Positions 8,533 through 17,375 of a stretch of 49,180 nt of DNA are shown in pieces. The DNA comes from an uncultured Saprospiraceae bacterium (lineage in GTDB: Bacteria > Bacteroidota > Bacteroidia > Chitinophagales > Saprospiraceae). A program made the position numbers and the translations under genes. The DNA is taken from the NCBI GenBank assembly GCA_938003955.1, contig CALKXE010000188.1, positions 1 through 49,180 of the forward strand, read 5' to 3'. The notes under the pieces are model-generated. The model ran no database searches. It worked only from the letters and a program-made list of their open reading frames with translations, and was not told the DNA's origin. Position 1 is the first letter of the stretch. The number at the start of each line of letters is the position of its first letter.

Positions 8533-11500
8533 TCACACTTTCACCACATCAAACATTATCTCTTCTCCTTCAAGTAATTCTACTTTTTCTCCAGTTGACA
8601 AATCAGCTACCGCCGTAATACTGTCCGCTAGTACTTCATTACAAATGTAATCGCTGAAAGACGCTAGTGCTTTTTCTATTTGTTCAGTAGCTGTTACTTT
8701 CACATGGATTCTATCTACGATGTTGAGCTCATTTGATCTACGTAGGTTTTGGATTCTATTGACGAGTTCTCTCGCTGTTCCTTCTGATATTAGTTCTTCA
8801 TTCAGTTGCACATCCAATGCAACGGTAAGTCCTTTGTCACTTGCCACTTGCCATCCTGGTATATCTTCTGAGATAATTTCAATATCCGCAAGTGTAAGAT
8901 CATAAGTCATATCATTCAACTCAAGCTTATAACTATTTGTCTTCTCTAATTCTGAAATAGTCGCTTGATCAAATGCTAATATCACAGCTCCTCCCGCCTT
9001 CATGTTAGGTCCTAGCATTCTACCCAATGTCTTAAAATTAGGTTTTGCCTTCTTCTTAATTACTCCGTCAGTATCTGTGATGAATTCTACATGCTTCACA
9101 TTAACCTCCGCTAAGATCAAGTCCTTTACCGCTTCCACTTGCTCTTGGAACAATGGGTCTAGTACCGGCAACATGATCTTTTGCAATGGCTGTCTTACTC
9201 TTAAGTTGTCTTTCTTACGAAGTGATAATACTAGAGAACAGATTCTCTGAGCATAGTCCATACGCTCTTCTAATTTCTTATCAATAGCTTCCTCATCTGA
9301 TGTAGGAAACAATGCTAAATGCACAGATTCCGTAGCTTCTAATTTAGTTGCAGTGTTTAAGTTTTGGTATAACCAATCTGCAAAGAATGGCGCTACAGGT
9401 GCCATCATCTTAGAGATCGTGATCATACATTCATATAAAGTCTGGTATGCAGCTACTTTATCCGCTTCATACTCTCCCTTCCAGAATCTTCTTCTACATA
9501 ATCTTACGTACCAGTTAGACAAATGCTCATCAACGAAACTTTGGATCTTACGTGTTGCCATCGTAGGTTCGTAGTTTGCAAAATCAGCTTCTACGTCTTT
9601 CTTTAGTGTATTCAATAATGAGATTACCCATCTATCGATCTCTGGTCTGTCCGCTAATTCTACTCTATCTTGCTCAAATGCAAATCCATCGATATTAGCA
9701 TATAAAGAAAAGAAAGAATAAGTATTATACAATGTACCAAAGAACTTACGCTGTACTTCTTGGATGCCTTCTACATCGAACTTGAGATTATCCCAAGGAC
9801 TAGCGTTAGATATCATATACCACCTCGTAGCATCCGCTCCATATTTATCGATTGTCTCGAATGGATCTACAGTATTGCCTAACCTTTTCGACATTTTCAC
9901 ACCGTCTTTAGCCAATACTAATCCATTAGATACTACATTCTTATATGCTACTTTATCAAATACCATCGTTGCGATAGCATGTAAAGTAAAGAACCAACCC
10001 CTTGTCTGATCCACTCCCTCTGCAATGAAATCCGCAGGATAGTTTTTCTCAAAGTGATCTTTATTTTCAAATGGGTAGTGAAGCTGCGCATAGGGCATAG
10101 ATCCTGAATCAAACCATACATCAATAAGGTCTAACTCTCGTGTCAATTTCACACCAGAATCACTCACAAGCACTACATCGTCGATATATGGTCTGTGCAA
10201 GTCTTTAGGTGTCTCTTGATTCAACCCTAATTTTTCATTTGCTGTAGCTATTTCATTTGTCAGTTCTTCTATAGAACCAACACATTTCTCAATCGTACCG
10301 TCTTCTGATCTCCATACTGGAAGTGGTATTCCCCAGTATCTTGATCTAGATAGATTCCAATCCTGAAGGTTTTCTAACCAATTTCCGAATCTTTTTTCTC
10401 CAGTATGGCTAGGCTTCCAGTTGATCGTTTTATTTAACTCGATCATTCTTTCTTTAGATGCTGTCGTTTTTACGAACCAACTATCTAACGGATAGTAAAG
10501 TACCGGCTTATCTGTTCTCCAACAATGTGGGTAACTGTGCACATACTTCTCTACCTTGAATGCCTTATTATCTTCTTTCAGTTTGATCGCGATATCTACA
10601 TCTACTGATCTTTCTGGAGCTTCTCCTTCTGGATAATATTCGTTTTTTACAAATTTACCTCCTACTTCTGGCAGCTCAGACCTGAATTCTCCTTTAAGGT
10701 TCACTAATGGAACAGGATTATCATTTTCGTCGAGAACTAATAATGGTGGTATTTCTGGAACAGCTCTTTTTGCTACCATGGCATCATCCGCACCGAATGT
10801 AGGAGCCGTATGTACGACACCTGTACCATCTTCAGTAGTTACGAAGTCTCCACCAATTACTCTAAATGCATTTTCTGCATTTTCATATGGCAAAGCGTAT
10901 TCTAGCAACTGCTTATATCTGATTCCGATTAAGTCAGCACCTTTTATTTCTGTTGTCACTAAGTATGGAATCTTCTTGTCTCCTTTATTATAAACAGATA
11001 ATTCTTCCTCAGATTCTACTTCTGTGAATTTACCGCTGAATTGTTTTCCTACCAATGCTTTCGCAAGGATCACTTGATTCGGCTCATGTGTATATTGGTT
11101 AAAAGACTTCACCAATACATAATCGATCTTCGGTCCTACTGTCAATGCAGTATTTGATGGAAGTGTCCACGGAGTTGTCGTCCATGCTATGATTTGGATG
11201 TCTCCTTTTCCCTGCAATGCAGCTGGAAGCGTATCTGCGATTGTCTCAAATTGTGCCGTCACAGTCGTATCCGTCACATCTTGGTAACATCCCGGCTGAT
11301 TGAGCTCATGAGAACTAAGTCCCGTACCTGCTGCTGGCGAATATGGTTGTATTGAGTAACCTTTGTATAAGTAATCTTTGTTGTGTAATTGCTTCAGTAG
11401 CCACCACACTGACTCGATATAGTTATTCTCGAAAGTGATATATGGATCATTTAGATCAACCCAATATCCCATTTTTTTAGTGATATCATCCCATACATCT

Positions 11501-11886
11501 TTGTACTGCATCACAGTCTCTCTACACTTCTGGTTATATTCTTCGATAGTAATCGTTTTACCGATGTCTTCTTTGGTAATACCTAATTTCTTTTCTACAG
11601 ACAGTTCTACAGGAAGGCCGTGCGTATCCCATCCACCTTTACGCTCTACGCGCTTGCCTTTCATAGTTTGGAATCTACAGAATAGATCCTTTACTGTACG
11701 GCCCATTACGTGATGAATCCCAGGCATCCCATTCGCAGATGGTGGCCCTTCATAGAACACAAATGAATTTTCTTTTGATCTTTCATTTACACTCTTATCG
11801 AAGATGCTGTTTGCTGACCAAAATTCAGCGATTGATTTATCTATTTCCGGAAGGTTGAGACCTTTATATTCTTTGTACTTGCCCAT
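8533..11886 (-). CDS. ileS: Isoleucyl-tRNA synthetase
   Basis: 1117 aa class I aminoacyl-tRNA synthetase that charges tRNA-Ile in the cytoplasm. The HIGH-type motif is H58-H-V-M in FVFYEGPPSANGMPGIHHVM, followed by GWDTHGLPVE. The KMSKS loop is K664-M-S-K-R. The editing (CP1) domain spans about 200-400 (AWTTTPWTLPSN and GTGVVHTAPTFGADD). Length and the variant HIGH motif match the long IleS found throughout the Bacteroidota. It is a single transcription unit: the upstream TA locus is insulated by a hairpin at 11940-11973, and palindromic terminator-like structures follow its stop. No T-box leader is visible, as expected in this phylum. Confidence 0.97.
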   Translation of the reverse strand: MGKYKEYKGLNLPEIDKSIAEFWSANSIFDKSVNERSKENSFVFYEGPPSANGMPGIHHVMGRTVKDLFCRFQTMKGKRVERKGGWDTHGLPVELSVEKKLGITKEDIGKTITIEEYNQKCRETVMQYKDVWDDITKKMGYWVDLNDPYITFENNYIESVWWLLKQLHNKDYLYKGYSIQPYSPAAGTGLSSHELNQPGCYQDVTDTTVTAQFETIADTLPAALQGKGDIQIIAWTTTPWTLPSNTALTVGPKIDYVLVKSFNQYTHEPNQVILAKALVGKQFSGKFTEVESEEELSVYNKGDKKIPYLVTTEIKGADLIGIRYKQLLEYALPYENAENAFRVIGGDFVTTEDGTGVVHTAPTFGADDAMVAKRAVPEIPPLLVLDENDNPVPLVNLKGEFRSELPEVGGKFVKNEYYPEGEAPERSVDVDIAIKLKEDNKAFKVEKYVHSYPHCWRTDKPVLYYPLDSWFVKTTASKERMIELNKTINWKPSHTGEKRFGNWLENLQDWNLSRSRYWGIPLPVWRSEDGTIEKCVGSIEELTNEIATANEKLGLNQETPKDLHRPYIDDVVLVSDSGVKLTRELDLIDVWFDSGSMPYAQLHYPFENKDHFEKNYPADFIAEGVDQTRGWFFTLHAIATMVFDKVAYKNVVSNGLVLAKDGVKMSKRLGNTVDPFETIDKYGADATRWYMISNASPWDNLKFDVEGIQEVQRKFFGTLYNTYSFFSLYANIDGFAFEQDRVELADRPEIDRWVISLLNTLKKDVEADFANYEPTMATRKIQSFVDEHLSNWYVRLCRRRFWKGEYEADKVAAYQTLYECMITISKMMAPVAPFFADWLYQNLNTATKLEATESVHLALFPTSDEEAIDKKLEERMDYAQRICSLVLSLRKKDNLRVRQPLQKIMLPVLDPLFQEQVEAVKDLILAEVNVKHVEFITDTDGVIKKKAKPNFKTLGRMLGPNMKAGGAVILAFDQATISELEKTNSYKLELNDMTYDLTLADIEIISEDIPGWQVASDKGLTVALDVQLNEELISEGTARELVNRIQNLRRSNELNIVDRIHVKVTATEQIEKALASFSDYICNEVLADSITAVADLSTGEKVELLEGEEIMFDVVKV

Positions 11887-11939
11887 GGATTGTATCTCTT
11901 TCTTTTATATCTATCTAATATAAGTGTGCAAAAATAAAA

Positions 11940-11973
11940 AAAGCTCTGACAGATTACGATCTGTCAGAGCTTT
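11940..11973 (-). terminator. Strong terminator between the TA locus and ileS
   Basis: A perfect 15-bp stem (AAAGCTCTGACAGAT / ATCTGTCAGAGCTTT) closes the loop TACG. On the minus strand it runs into TTTTTTATTTTT, so it ends transcription from the toxin-antitoxin side before ileS. The ileS promoter must then lie within roughly 11887-11940. Confidence 0.9.
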
Positions 11974-12149
11974 ATAAAATATAAGTTTGTTACTCTATCA
12001 CAGATCGTGCGAAGAGTTAATAATTATTATTGATATATTGTATGTATTTAACATGTTGTAAAGATATGAATATTATTGCAATTCCGAATTAATGATAAAT
12101 ACACTGAATTCTATAATGCCTATTATAAATACTTAGCTAGTCTTGCAAT

Positions 12150-12290
12150 CTAGGACTTTTCATCCTTCTTGTCAACATTATAAAGCGATTTCGCGAACCT
12201 AACGATTCGGCGAATCAACAAAAATAGAATTGGCAACAAGAAGGAATAAATAAATGAAACTCCAATTAAAATATACACCAATGGAATCAC
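12150..12290 (-). CDS. Candidate 46-aa membrane protein coupled to the RelE-like toxin
   Basis: This ORF begins with GTG at 12290, which shares a GTGA overlap with the toxin's TGA stop (12289-12287), and ends with TAG at 12150. The product starts VIPLVYILIGVSFIYSFLLP, continues with more hydrophobic residues to about 26, then has RRIVRFAK and a charged tail ending KKDEKS. That is one long or two short membrane segments followed by positive charge, predicting a cytoplasmic C-terminus. It is open for 46 codons in AT-rich DNA and placed as the third gene of the TA operon, before the terminator at 11940-11973. No family is recognised. Part of it (about 12183-12217) resembles a sequence near 26067, so a non-coding repeat is the alternative. 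Confidence 0.5.
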   Translation of the reverse strand: MIPLVYILIGVSFIYSFLLPILFLLIRRIVRFAKSLYNVDKKDEKS

Positions 12291-12559
12291 CCATATAACT
12301 CATGCCCAGCAATATCGATTAGTATCACTTGATCATTTCTGATAATAAAATCCAAAAGAATTCGATATTTCATATTTAAACTCACTGAATAATAATCATC
12401 TAATTTTCCATTTAGTTTGTGCCGTCGAAGAGAAGGATGATGAGGATTCTTTTCGAGCATCCTCAAGGTCTTCACATATTTATCTCTCATTTCTGGATGT
12501 AGCTTTTTGAATCTAACTAATGACTTCTCATACCGTTTTGTCGTTATTATACTAGGCAT
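12287..12559 (-). CDS. RelE/ParE-superfamily toxin (type II TA)
   Basis: 90 aa and basic, with the RelE/ParE fold pattern: N-terminal TTKRYEKSLVRFKKLHPEM helix, the DDYYSVSLNMKYRILLDF beta strands, and a C-terminal IDIAGHELYG that matches the family's 'I.GtHdeLy' type ending with its His. Members cleave mRNA on the ribosome or poison gyrase; the YafQ/RelE-like end favours an mRNA interferase, but this is inferred. It overlaps the antitoxin gene by 8 bases, the usual coupling in such pairs. The stop codon overlaps a putative GTG start of a small membrane ORF. Confidence 0.85.
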   Translation of the reverse strand: MPSIITTKRYEKSLVRFKKLHPEMRDKYVKTLRMLEKNPHHPSLRRHKLNGKLDDYYSVSLNMKYRILLDFIIRNDQVILIDIAGHELYG

Positions 12560-12800
12560 CCCACAGTCTCTTTATATGTTCATCAGCAGTTTCAATAGTA
12601 AAGTCGCCATCTTCAATATTCTTATTGGTTTCCAACAATGCTAAATCCAACTCTTTCTCTCTTACCTCATCATATTCTTCTACTGACATAACTACATATT
12701 TTACTTTTCCACGCACAGTTATGCCAGCTCTACCACTATGTTCTAGCTCTGCCTCTATGGCTTTGACTCCTTTTGTTTTTATATCATTTGCTGTAATCAT
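12552..12800 (-). CDS. Phd/YefM-like antitoxin
   Basis: 82 aa. The N-terminal part (MITANDIKTKGVKAIEAEL, then GITVRGKVKYVVMSVEEYDE) follows the prevent-host-death pattern: a short helix-rich DNA-binding half ending in the 'G.p.yVvms.eeyd' strand. The acidic C-terminal half (LLETNKNIEDGDFTIETADE) would wrap the toxin. Such antitoxins repress their own operon. A matching promoter with repeated AATAGTAC is found just upstream at 12822-12860. The gene overlaps the toxin by 8 bases. Confidence 0.85.
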   Translation of the reverse strand: MITANDIKTKGVKAIEAELEHSGRAGITVRGKVKYVVMSVEEYDEVREKELDLALLETNKNIEDGDFTIETADEHIKRLWDA

Positions 12801-12821
12801 ACTTCCAATAGTTTTTTAATC

Positions 12822-12860
12822 GTACTATTAAAAGTACTATTTAAAAACTATAGTTCCAAA
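12822..12860 (-). promoter_or_regulatory. Promoter and probable operator of the TA operon
   Basis: On the minus strand TTTG (12860-12857) and TACTTTTA (12836-12829) are separated by 20 bases, close to the Bacteroidota TTTG-N19-TAnnTTTG consensus, with the antitoxin ATG about 29 bases further on. The sequence AATAGTAC occurs twice, overlapping the -7 box, and GTACT/AGTAC (12822-12826 and 12833-12837) form an inverted pair. This placement fits autorepression by the antitoxin or TA complex. Confidence 0.55.
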
Positions 12861-13078
12861 TTCTTGACGAATAAGACCAAGATGCGTTTTCTTTCACACG
12901 CAATATTGAAGTTGTATATTTCAATCTGCGAAGCATATCTAACCAGTGTAACATCTTCACACCCTAACCGACAATAAAATTATATCTTACATTATTTCTA
13001 TTTCGCATTATTTTATATTGATTTATTCAAAATATATAGTACATTACACATATTACTAACTAACAAAACAAAATTATT

Positions 13079-13369
13079 ATGTTAAATTTAATCATTGGAT
13101 TAATAAGTGGAGCTCTTGGAGGAAATGGTGCAGCTAAATTAATGCCTGACAGCTCTCTCGGAACTTTATGGAATTCTGTTGCTGGAATAGCGGGAGGCGG
13201 TCTAGGAAGTTCAATATTAGGAATGATTGTCCCTTCTCTTGGTGCTGCTGCAGCTGGAGGTGGTGGAATGGATATAGGTAGCATCGTAGCTCAAGTAGCT
13301 GGAGGTGGTGTCGGAGGTGGTGTTGTAATGGCTGTAATCGGCATGATCAAAAAAGCGATGGCTAAGTAA
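13079..13369 (+). CDS. Gly-rich small membrane protein of a conserved Bacteroidota type (GlsB/YeaQ-like)
   Basis: 96 aa and very hydrophobic: MLNLIIGLISGALGGNGAAK followed by repeated glycine motifs (GIAGGGLGSS, GAAAAGGGGMD, GGGVGGGVV) and a short basic end (MIKKAMAK). The alternating small-residue membrane helices and the 'ISGALGGN...LGTLWNSVAGIAGGG' layout recall transglycosylase-associated/GlsB-like small membrane proteins common in this phylum; no catalytic residues are present. Function is unknown, with stress-linked membrane roles proposed for relatives. It stands alone, with its own terminator at 13392-13427. An ORF on the opposite strand here is a proline-rich shadow. Confidence 0.75.
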   Translation: MLNLIIGLISGALGGNGAAKLMPDSSLGTLWNSVAGIAGGGLGSSILGMIVPSLGAAAAGGGGMDIGSIVAQVAGGGVGGGVVMAVIGMIKKAMAK

Positions 13370-13391
13370 AACACATTTTATATAAGTAAGT

Positions 13392-13427
13392 AAGAGGGTT
13401 CTAATCTTAATTGATTTTAACCCTCTT
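13392..13427 (+). terminator. Terminator after the Gly-rich protein
   Basis: A perfect 9-bp stem AAGAGGGTT/AACCCTCTT with an 18-nt loop, followed immediately by TTTTTATTT. It lies about 20 bases beyond the stop codon. Confidence 0.85.
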
Positions 13428-13575
13428 TTTTATTTATAACCTATATTATGGAGGTCAATTTGGCAAGAATATTATCGTAGCTATCATATTTTCGAAATTT
13501 TCATTCTTACTTTTGAAATAAAAAATTTAACTTAGAGTTTAATTTTTGAACATTCAAATGTAAAAGAAGACAGAT

Positions 13576-15387
13576 ATGGCAAAATATATGTGCATGGACA
13601 CCTTAAAATGGTTGCTGAATGATGTCCACAGCGTAGAAGATCTATTTAAATATGAAAGGTATCAAGATTATGACAAGGACTCTGTAGACATCCTTTTGGA
13701 TACGGCAAAAACATGGTCTGATCAAGAATTCTATCCCATCTTCCGAGAAATGGATGAAAATCCATGCAAATTTGTAGATGGTGAAATTACTTCTCACCCA
13801 AACCTCAAGAGAATACTCAAAAAAGCGGGTGAGGATGGATGGATCGGTAACATATTCGACTATGATGAAGGTGGATCACAAATGCCACACACTGTCGCAA
13901 ATGCTACAAATCATATCTTCCAGTGTGCTAACAATCATATCCCAGGATATATGGGACTTACCGCTGGTTCTGCAGACTTAATCAGAACTTTCGGTGTCCA
14001 AGAACTTAAGGATAAATACATGCCTAAAATGATGGCTGGAGAATGGGGAGGCACCATGTGTCTTACCGAACCACAAGCTGGTTCTTCTCTTTCTGACATC
14101 ACAACTTCTGCTACGCCACAAGCAGATGGGTCATTCAAAATATCTGGACAAAAAATATTTATCTCAGGTGGAGATCACCAAGCAGCTAGCAACTTTGTTC
14201 ATCTAGTTTTAGCTAGAATCGATGGTGCTCCAGCAGGTACAAAGGGAATTTCTCTCTTTGTAGTACCTAAACACATGGAAGGAGAAGATGGGTCACTCAC
14301 TTATAACAATGTAGAGACGATCAGCGAATTCGAGAAGATGGGTCAACGAGGGTATGCAACAGTTCACCTAGTATTCGGAGAAAAAGGCGATTGCGTTGGG
14401 CATCTCATCGGTCAAGAAGGAAAAGGGCTCAAGCATATGTTCAAAATGATGAATGGTGCTCGTATTGATGTAGGAATGACGGCTGCATCGACGGCTATGG
14501 CAGCATATCACCACTCATTACAATATGCCAAAGAAAGACCACAAGGAAGAAAAATAGAAAATTCTGGAAAAAAAGATCCTAACCAAGGGCAGACACTAAT
14601 CATCAATCACCCTGATGTACGTAGGATGTTATTATTACAGAAAGCTATCGTCGAAGGATCTTTGAGTATTCTTCTAGAAACAGCGAAATACAGTGATCTT
14701 GCACATGTAGAAGAAGGAGATGCAAAAGATGAATATCATCTACTATTAGAATTATTGACACCTATTGCAAAGACTTATCCTTCTGAAAAAGGGCAAGAGG
14801 CAATAAATAACGGATTGCAAATCTATGGCGGATATGGATTCTGTATGGACTTCCCACTACAACAGTACTATAGAGATATACGTATCATGTCACTTTACGA
14901 AGGAACTACAGGTATACAATCTTTAGATTTACTTGGTAGAAAAGTAACAGCGCAGAACGGTGCAGCTCTTCAATTGTTAATGAAAAAAATAACTGAAGTA
15001 ACGGATGAAGCTAGTAACCATGAAGAGCTAAAGCCTTATGTTGCTCAACTAAATAAGTCACTAGAGTCAGTGCAGCGAGCCCTGGGTTACCTATTGCCAA
15101 TGGCTATGAAAGGTGATTACGAATCATTCCTAGCGGATGCAACTGCATTCATGAGTATGACTAGTAATGTTGTAATTGCTTACCAATGGTTAAAAATGGC
15201 AACAAGCGCCAAACATTCCTTAGTAACAGGAGACACAACTTACCAAGCCAAATTCTATGAAAGCAAAATTCACACAATGAAATTTTACTTTAAATATGAA
15301 TTGCCACAAGTAAGGGCTATTTTAGCAACTATTCTTAATGATGACGAGTTGACAATCTTGAAAGAGGATGTAGACGTTTTTGTGTAG
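13576..15387 (+). CDS. Acyl-CoA dehydrogenase with extended C-terminal domain
   Basis: 603 aa, the long type of acyl-CoA dehydrogenase. FAD and substrate loops are visible as MCLTEPQAGSSLSDITTSAT and ISGQKIFISGGDH. The catalytic base is Glu442 in SLYEGTTGIQSLDLLGRKV. Residues about 465-600 form the extra C-terminal helical domain found in the DmdC-like branch. It catalyses FAD-dependent alpha,beta-dehydrogenation of an acyl-CoA in the cytoplasm and passes electrons to electron-transfer flavoprotein. Chain-length preference cannot be read from sequence. An SCP2-like protein follows after 96 bases in the same direction and probably shares the transcript, consistent with fatty-acid breakdown. 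Confidence 0.93.
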   Translation: MAKYMCMDTLKWLLNDVHSVEDLFKYERYQDYDKDSVDILLDTAKTWSDQEFYPIFREMDENPCKFVDGEITSHPNLKRILKKAGEDGWIGNIFDYDEGGSQMPHTVANATNHIFQCANNHIPGYMGLTAGSADLIRTFGVQELKDKYMPKMMAGEWGGTMCLTEPQAGSSLSDITTSATPQADGSFKISGQKIFISGGDHQAASNFVHLVLARIDGAPAGTKGISLFVVPKHMEGEDGSLTYNNVETISEFEKMGQRGYATVHLVFGEKGDCVGHLIGQEGKGLKHMFKMMNGARIDVGMTAASTAMAAYHHSLQYAKERPQGRKIENSGKKDPNQGQTLIINHPDVRRMLLLQKAIVEGSLSILLETAKYSDLAHVEEGDAKDEYHLLLELLTPIAKTYPSEKGQEAINNGLQIYGGYGFCMDFPLQQYYRDIRIMSLYEGTTGIQSLDLLGRKVTAQNGAALQLLMKKITEVTDEASNHEELKPYVAQLNKSLESVQRALGYLLPMAMKGDYESFLADATAFMSMTSNVVIAYQWLKMATSAKHSLVTGDTTYQAKFYESKIHTMKFYFKYELPQVRAILATILNDDELTILKEDVDVFV

Positions 15388-15435
15388 GAAGTAGGAAATA
15401 AAATTAATTATTAACTGATTTTAGAAATCAACCAA

Positions 15436-15447
15436 GGGCTTAAGCCC
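15436..15447. repeat. 12-bp palindrome GGGCTTAAGCCC
   Basis: A perfect palindrome in the gap between the acyl-CoA dehydrogenase and SCP2-like genes. It could be a regulator-binding site or an mRNA processing hairpin; the four-base centre leaves a very short loop. No direct support for either role. Confidence 0.35.
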
Positions 15448-15483
15448 AAAACTTAGTTTCCAAAATCTAGAAATCTAAAAAGA

Positions 15484-15777
15484 ATGGATTTTAACGTAGT
15501 ATTAGAACAAATAAACAAACAAGCAGCAAACGTAGAGCCTCTAGGAGCAAGACTTAAATTTCAACTAGACGATCAGACATTGATGATTGATGGTACAGGA
15601 GAAAAGAATGTTGTGACCACTGAAGATGGTGAAGCAGACACAGTTATCATCACAAGTCTTGAGACATTGATCAAGCTTAAGAGCGGAGATCTCAATCCTA
15701 TGATGGCCGTGATGGGTGGAAAAGTCAAAATCAAAGGAGATATGGGATTAGCAATGAAATTACAATCTCTACTATAA
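15484..15777 (+). CDS. SCP2 sterol-binding-domain-like protein
   Basis: 97 aa, with no signal peptide. The pattern of small acidic strands (LKFQLDDQTLMIDGTG, ADTVIITSLETLIKLKSGDL) and the ending NPMMAVMGGKVKIKGDMGLAMKLQSLL is typical of SCP2-type lipid-binding domains ('G.lkv.Gd...a..l'). These bind fatty acyl-CoA or other lipids and are often encoded beside beta-oxidation genes, as here. It probably delivers or buffers acyl-CoA for the preceding dehydrogenase; that is inference. A good terminator follows. Confidence 0.8.
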   Translation: MDFNVVLEQINKQAANVEPLGARLKFQLDDQTLMIDGTGEKNVVTTEDGEADTVIITSLETLIKLKSGDLNPMMAVMGGKVKIKGDMGLAMKLQSLL

Positions 15778-15809
15778 GAGATATTTTATACTCTGAGTAA
15801 AGAAATATT

Positions 15810-15850
15810 AAAGCCCTTTAGAATAACTAGATGTTTTTCTGAAGGGCTTT
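15810..15850 (+). terminator. Terminator after the SCP2-like gene
   Basis: Stem AAAGCCCTT/AAGGGCTTT (9 bp) with a 23-nt loop, followed by TTTCTTTT. It also lies just past the stop of the converging lipoprotein gene and could serve both strands. Confidence 0.8.
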
Positions 15851-15882
15851 TTTCTTTTAATACCGCTTCTGATGATATGACT

Positions 15883-16869
15883 TTACTCTCTTTTCATCCT
15901 TCCAGCCAACGTGTTTAGTTTTGTCTCTTTCGTATACTTATAACCATCTTTAGCCACCTTCAATGCGGTATCGATATCACTTTTCAAATAATACGCTACA
16001 CTTAGGTTATGATAAACCTTATATCTAAGCTCGTCATCGGAATTTATTAAAATATCAGAATCCTCGATGATGCTTATTGCTTTAGAGTATCTTCCCTCCT
16101 TTATAAGCTTTCCACTTTCTTTTATTATTCCATTTCCTTTTTTATAATACATCCATTTGGACTTGATGTAGGTAGGGTTTAAATCCACCAACATTTCTTT
16201 AGCTAACGAAATACTCAGAGATTCCGCAGTTATGATATCAACTGTATCTAACTTGGTGTTCAAACTAGGTATATCAAAAGCTTCCGCTTCACAAATCTTA
16301 ACCAACTCTCTTGGGAATTCACTGAGAATCACTCCAGATTTAGAATCATATAGTCTCCAATAGGTTGTTAGTTTCACTTCTTTATATCCGTGGATAGCCT
16401 GCAAATAGACATCATTGCCTTTTGCATCTAATTGGTGCTTCTCTATGTTTTCATAACTTCGTTGTTCATCAATACTGTATTGTTCTAGACACAGCATTCC
16501 ATCACTTTGTCCCCTTTTTTCTTCCAAATCTGCCATAGAGATCCTATCCGCAGCTCTATCTCCTTGTCCTTTCTTATCTTCACCTATATATTTCGCTTCT
16601 CGATAATATTCTCTTGATAGCTTATTCATTAGGACTCTCCTTGCATTAGAGAGTTCATCTCCTACTATGTATCCACTTGATATACTTTTTACGGCTCTCT
16701 TTAGTTGATTTTTCTCTCTGGATCTATTAAGCAGATATATATATTGAATATTCTTAGGGAAGTTTTGATTTGGAGCAATTTCGTATTCCGTCTTCTGTAC
16801 ATATCCAACAGAAGCACATGAACTAGAGAATAACCCAAGCCCCAAAAGAAAAATATAATAAATTTTCAT
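15883..16869 (-). CDS. Lipoprotein resembling the DUF6340/TPR family
   Basis: 328 aa with a lipoprotein signal (MKIYYIFLLGLGLFSSSC, lipid-modified Cys at 18). After the signal, the stretch NIQYIYLLNRSREKNQ and the long alpha/beta middle with ITAESLSISLAKEMLVDLNPT resemble a Bacteroidota lipoprotein family annotated DUF6340. The C-terminal third (about 235-325) shows TPR-like helix pairs (LIKEGRYSKAISIIED; YHNLSVAYYLKSDIDTALKVA). Likely location is the inner face of the outer membrane. Function is unknown. It is a single gene facing the SCP2-like gene, with no nearby partners. The family name is from memory and not verified. Confidence 0.65.
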   Translation of the reverse strand: MKIYYIFLLGLGLFSSSCASVGYVQKTEYEIAPNQNFPKNIQYIYLLNRSREKNQLKRAVKSISSGYIVGDELSNARRVLMNKLSREYYREAKYIGEDKKGQGDRAADRISMADLEEKRGQSDGMLCLEQYSIDEQRSYENIEKHQLDAKGNDVYLQAIHGYKEVKLTTYWRLYDSKSGVILSEFPRELVKICEAEAFDIPSLNTKLDTVDIITAESLSISLAKEMLVDLNPTYIKSKWMYYKKGNGIIKESGKLIKEGRYSKAISIIEDSDILINSDDELRYKVYHNLSVAYYLKSDIDTALKVAKDGYKYTKETKLNTLAGRMKRE

Positions 16870-17375
16870 AGGCAGTTTTTGTTTAAAAAGGCGGGTTCAA
16901 TACATAATTTGATTACCACTAATTCAACAAAAACATAGGTTTTCCATTTAGTAAAATAGATTTCTTGGATAAAAACTTGCGCAGAAGTTACTTTACATAA
17001 AAAAGTACTGAGAAAGAAGCACCACAAATATTTCATAGTTGTATATTTTGATCGGAGTAAATCAAGGAGTAAATAACCGCATCTATTCCTAGATGCAAAT
17101 ATGAAATATCTTTCTTCTCGATAGATTTATAATTGGATCATCGGTTGGTATTGCGGGACTATTGGTTCTTATATTAGAATTATAGAAATAATATTGAATT
17201 TATCGGTTATCTTTTTGTTTAATAATTTCATCACTCACCCTAGCAATAATTCAACATTCAAAACAGTATTGCACAAAAAAGATGTAACAAGAACTTAATC
17301 CTGCTACATCTGAAGCAATATGGGGAGTATTCCATCCCCAGAACCAATCTATAATCGTCTATATCTTAATCTTTT
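16870..17375. other. 506-base gap without genes
   Basis: No ORF is supported. It carries a short perfect hairpin GCATCTA-TTCC-TAGATGC at 17079-17096 and the terminator of the PspC-GIN operon at 17281-17310. The promoter of the lipoprotein gene should lie in its left part. Nothing else is evident. Confidence 0.5.
17281..17310 (-). terminator. Terminator of the PspC-GIN operon
   Basis: On the minus strand GATGTAGCAGG pairs with CTTGTTACATC (nine of eleven positions) and is followed by TTTTTTGTGC. It lies about 65 bases past the stop codon. Confidence 0.75.

Noticed and set aside
13060-13284. Proline-rich minus-strand ORF over the Gly-rich small membrane protein
   Set aside because: Glycine codons read in reverse give proline; a mechanical shadow of the Gly-rich gene.
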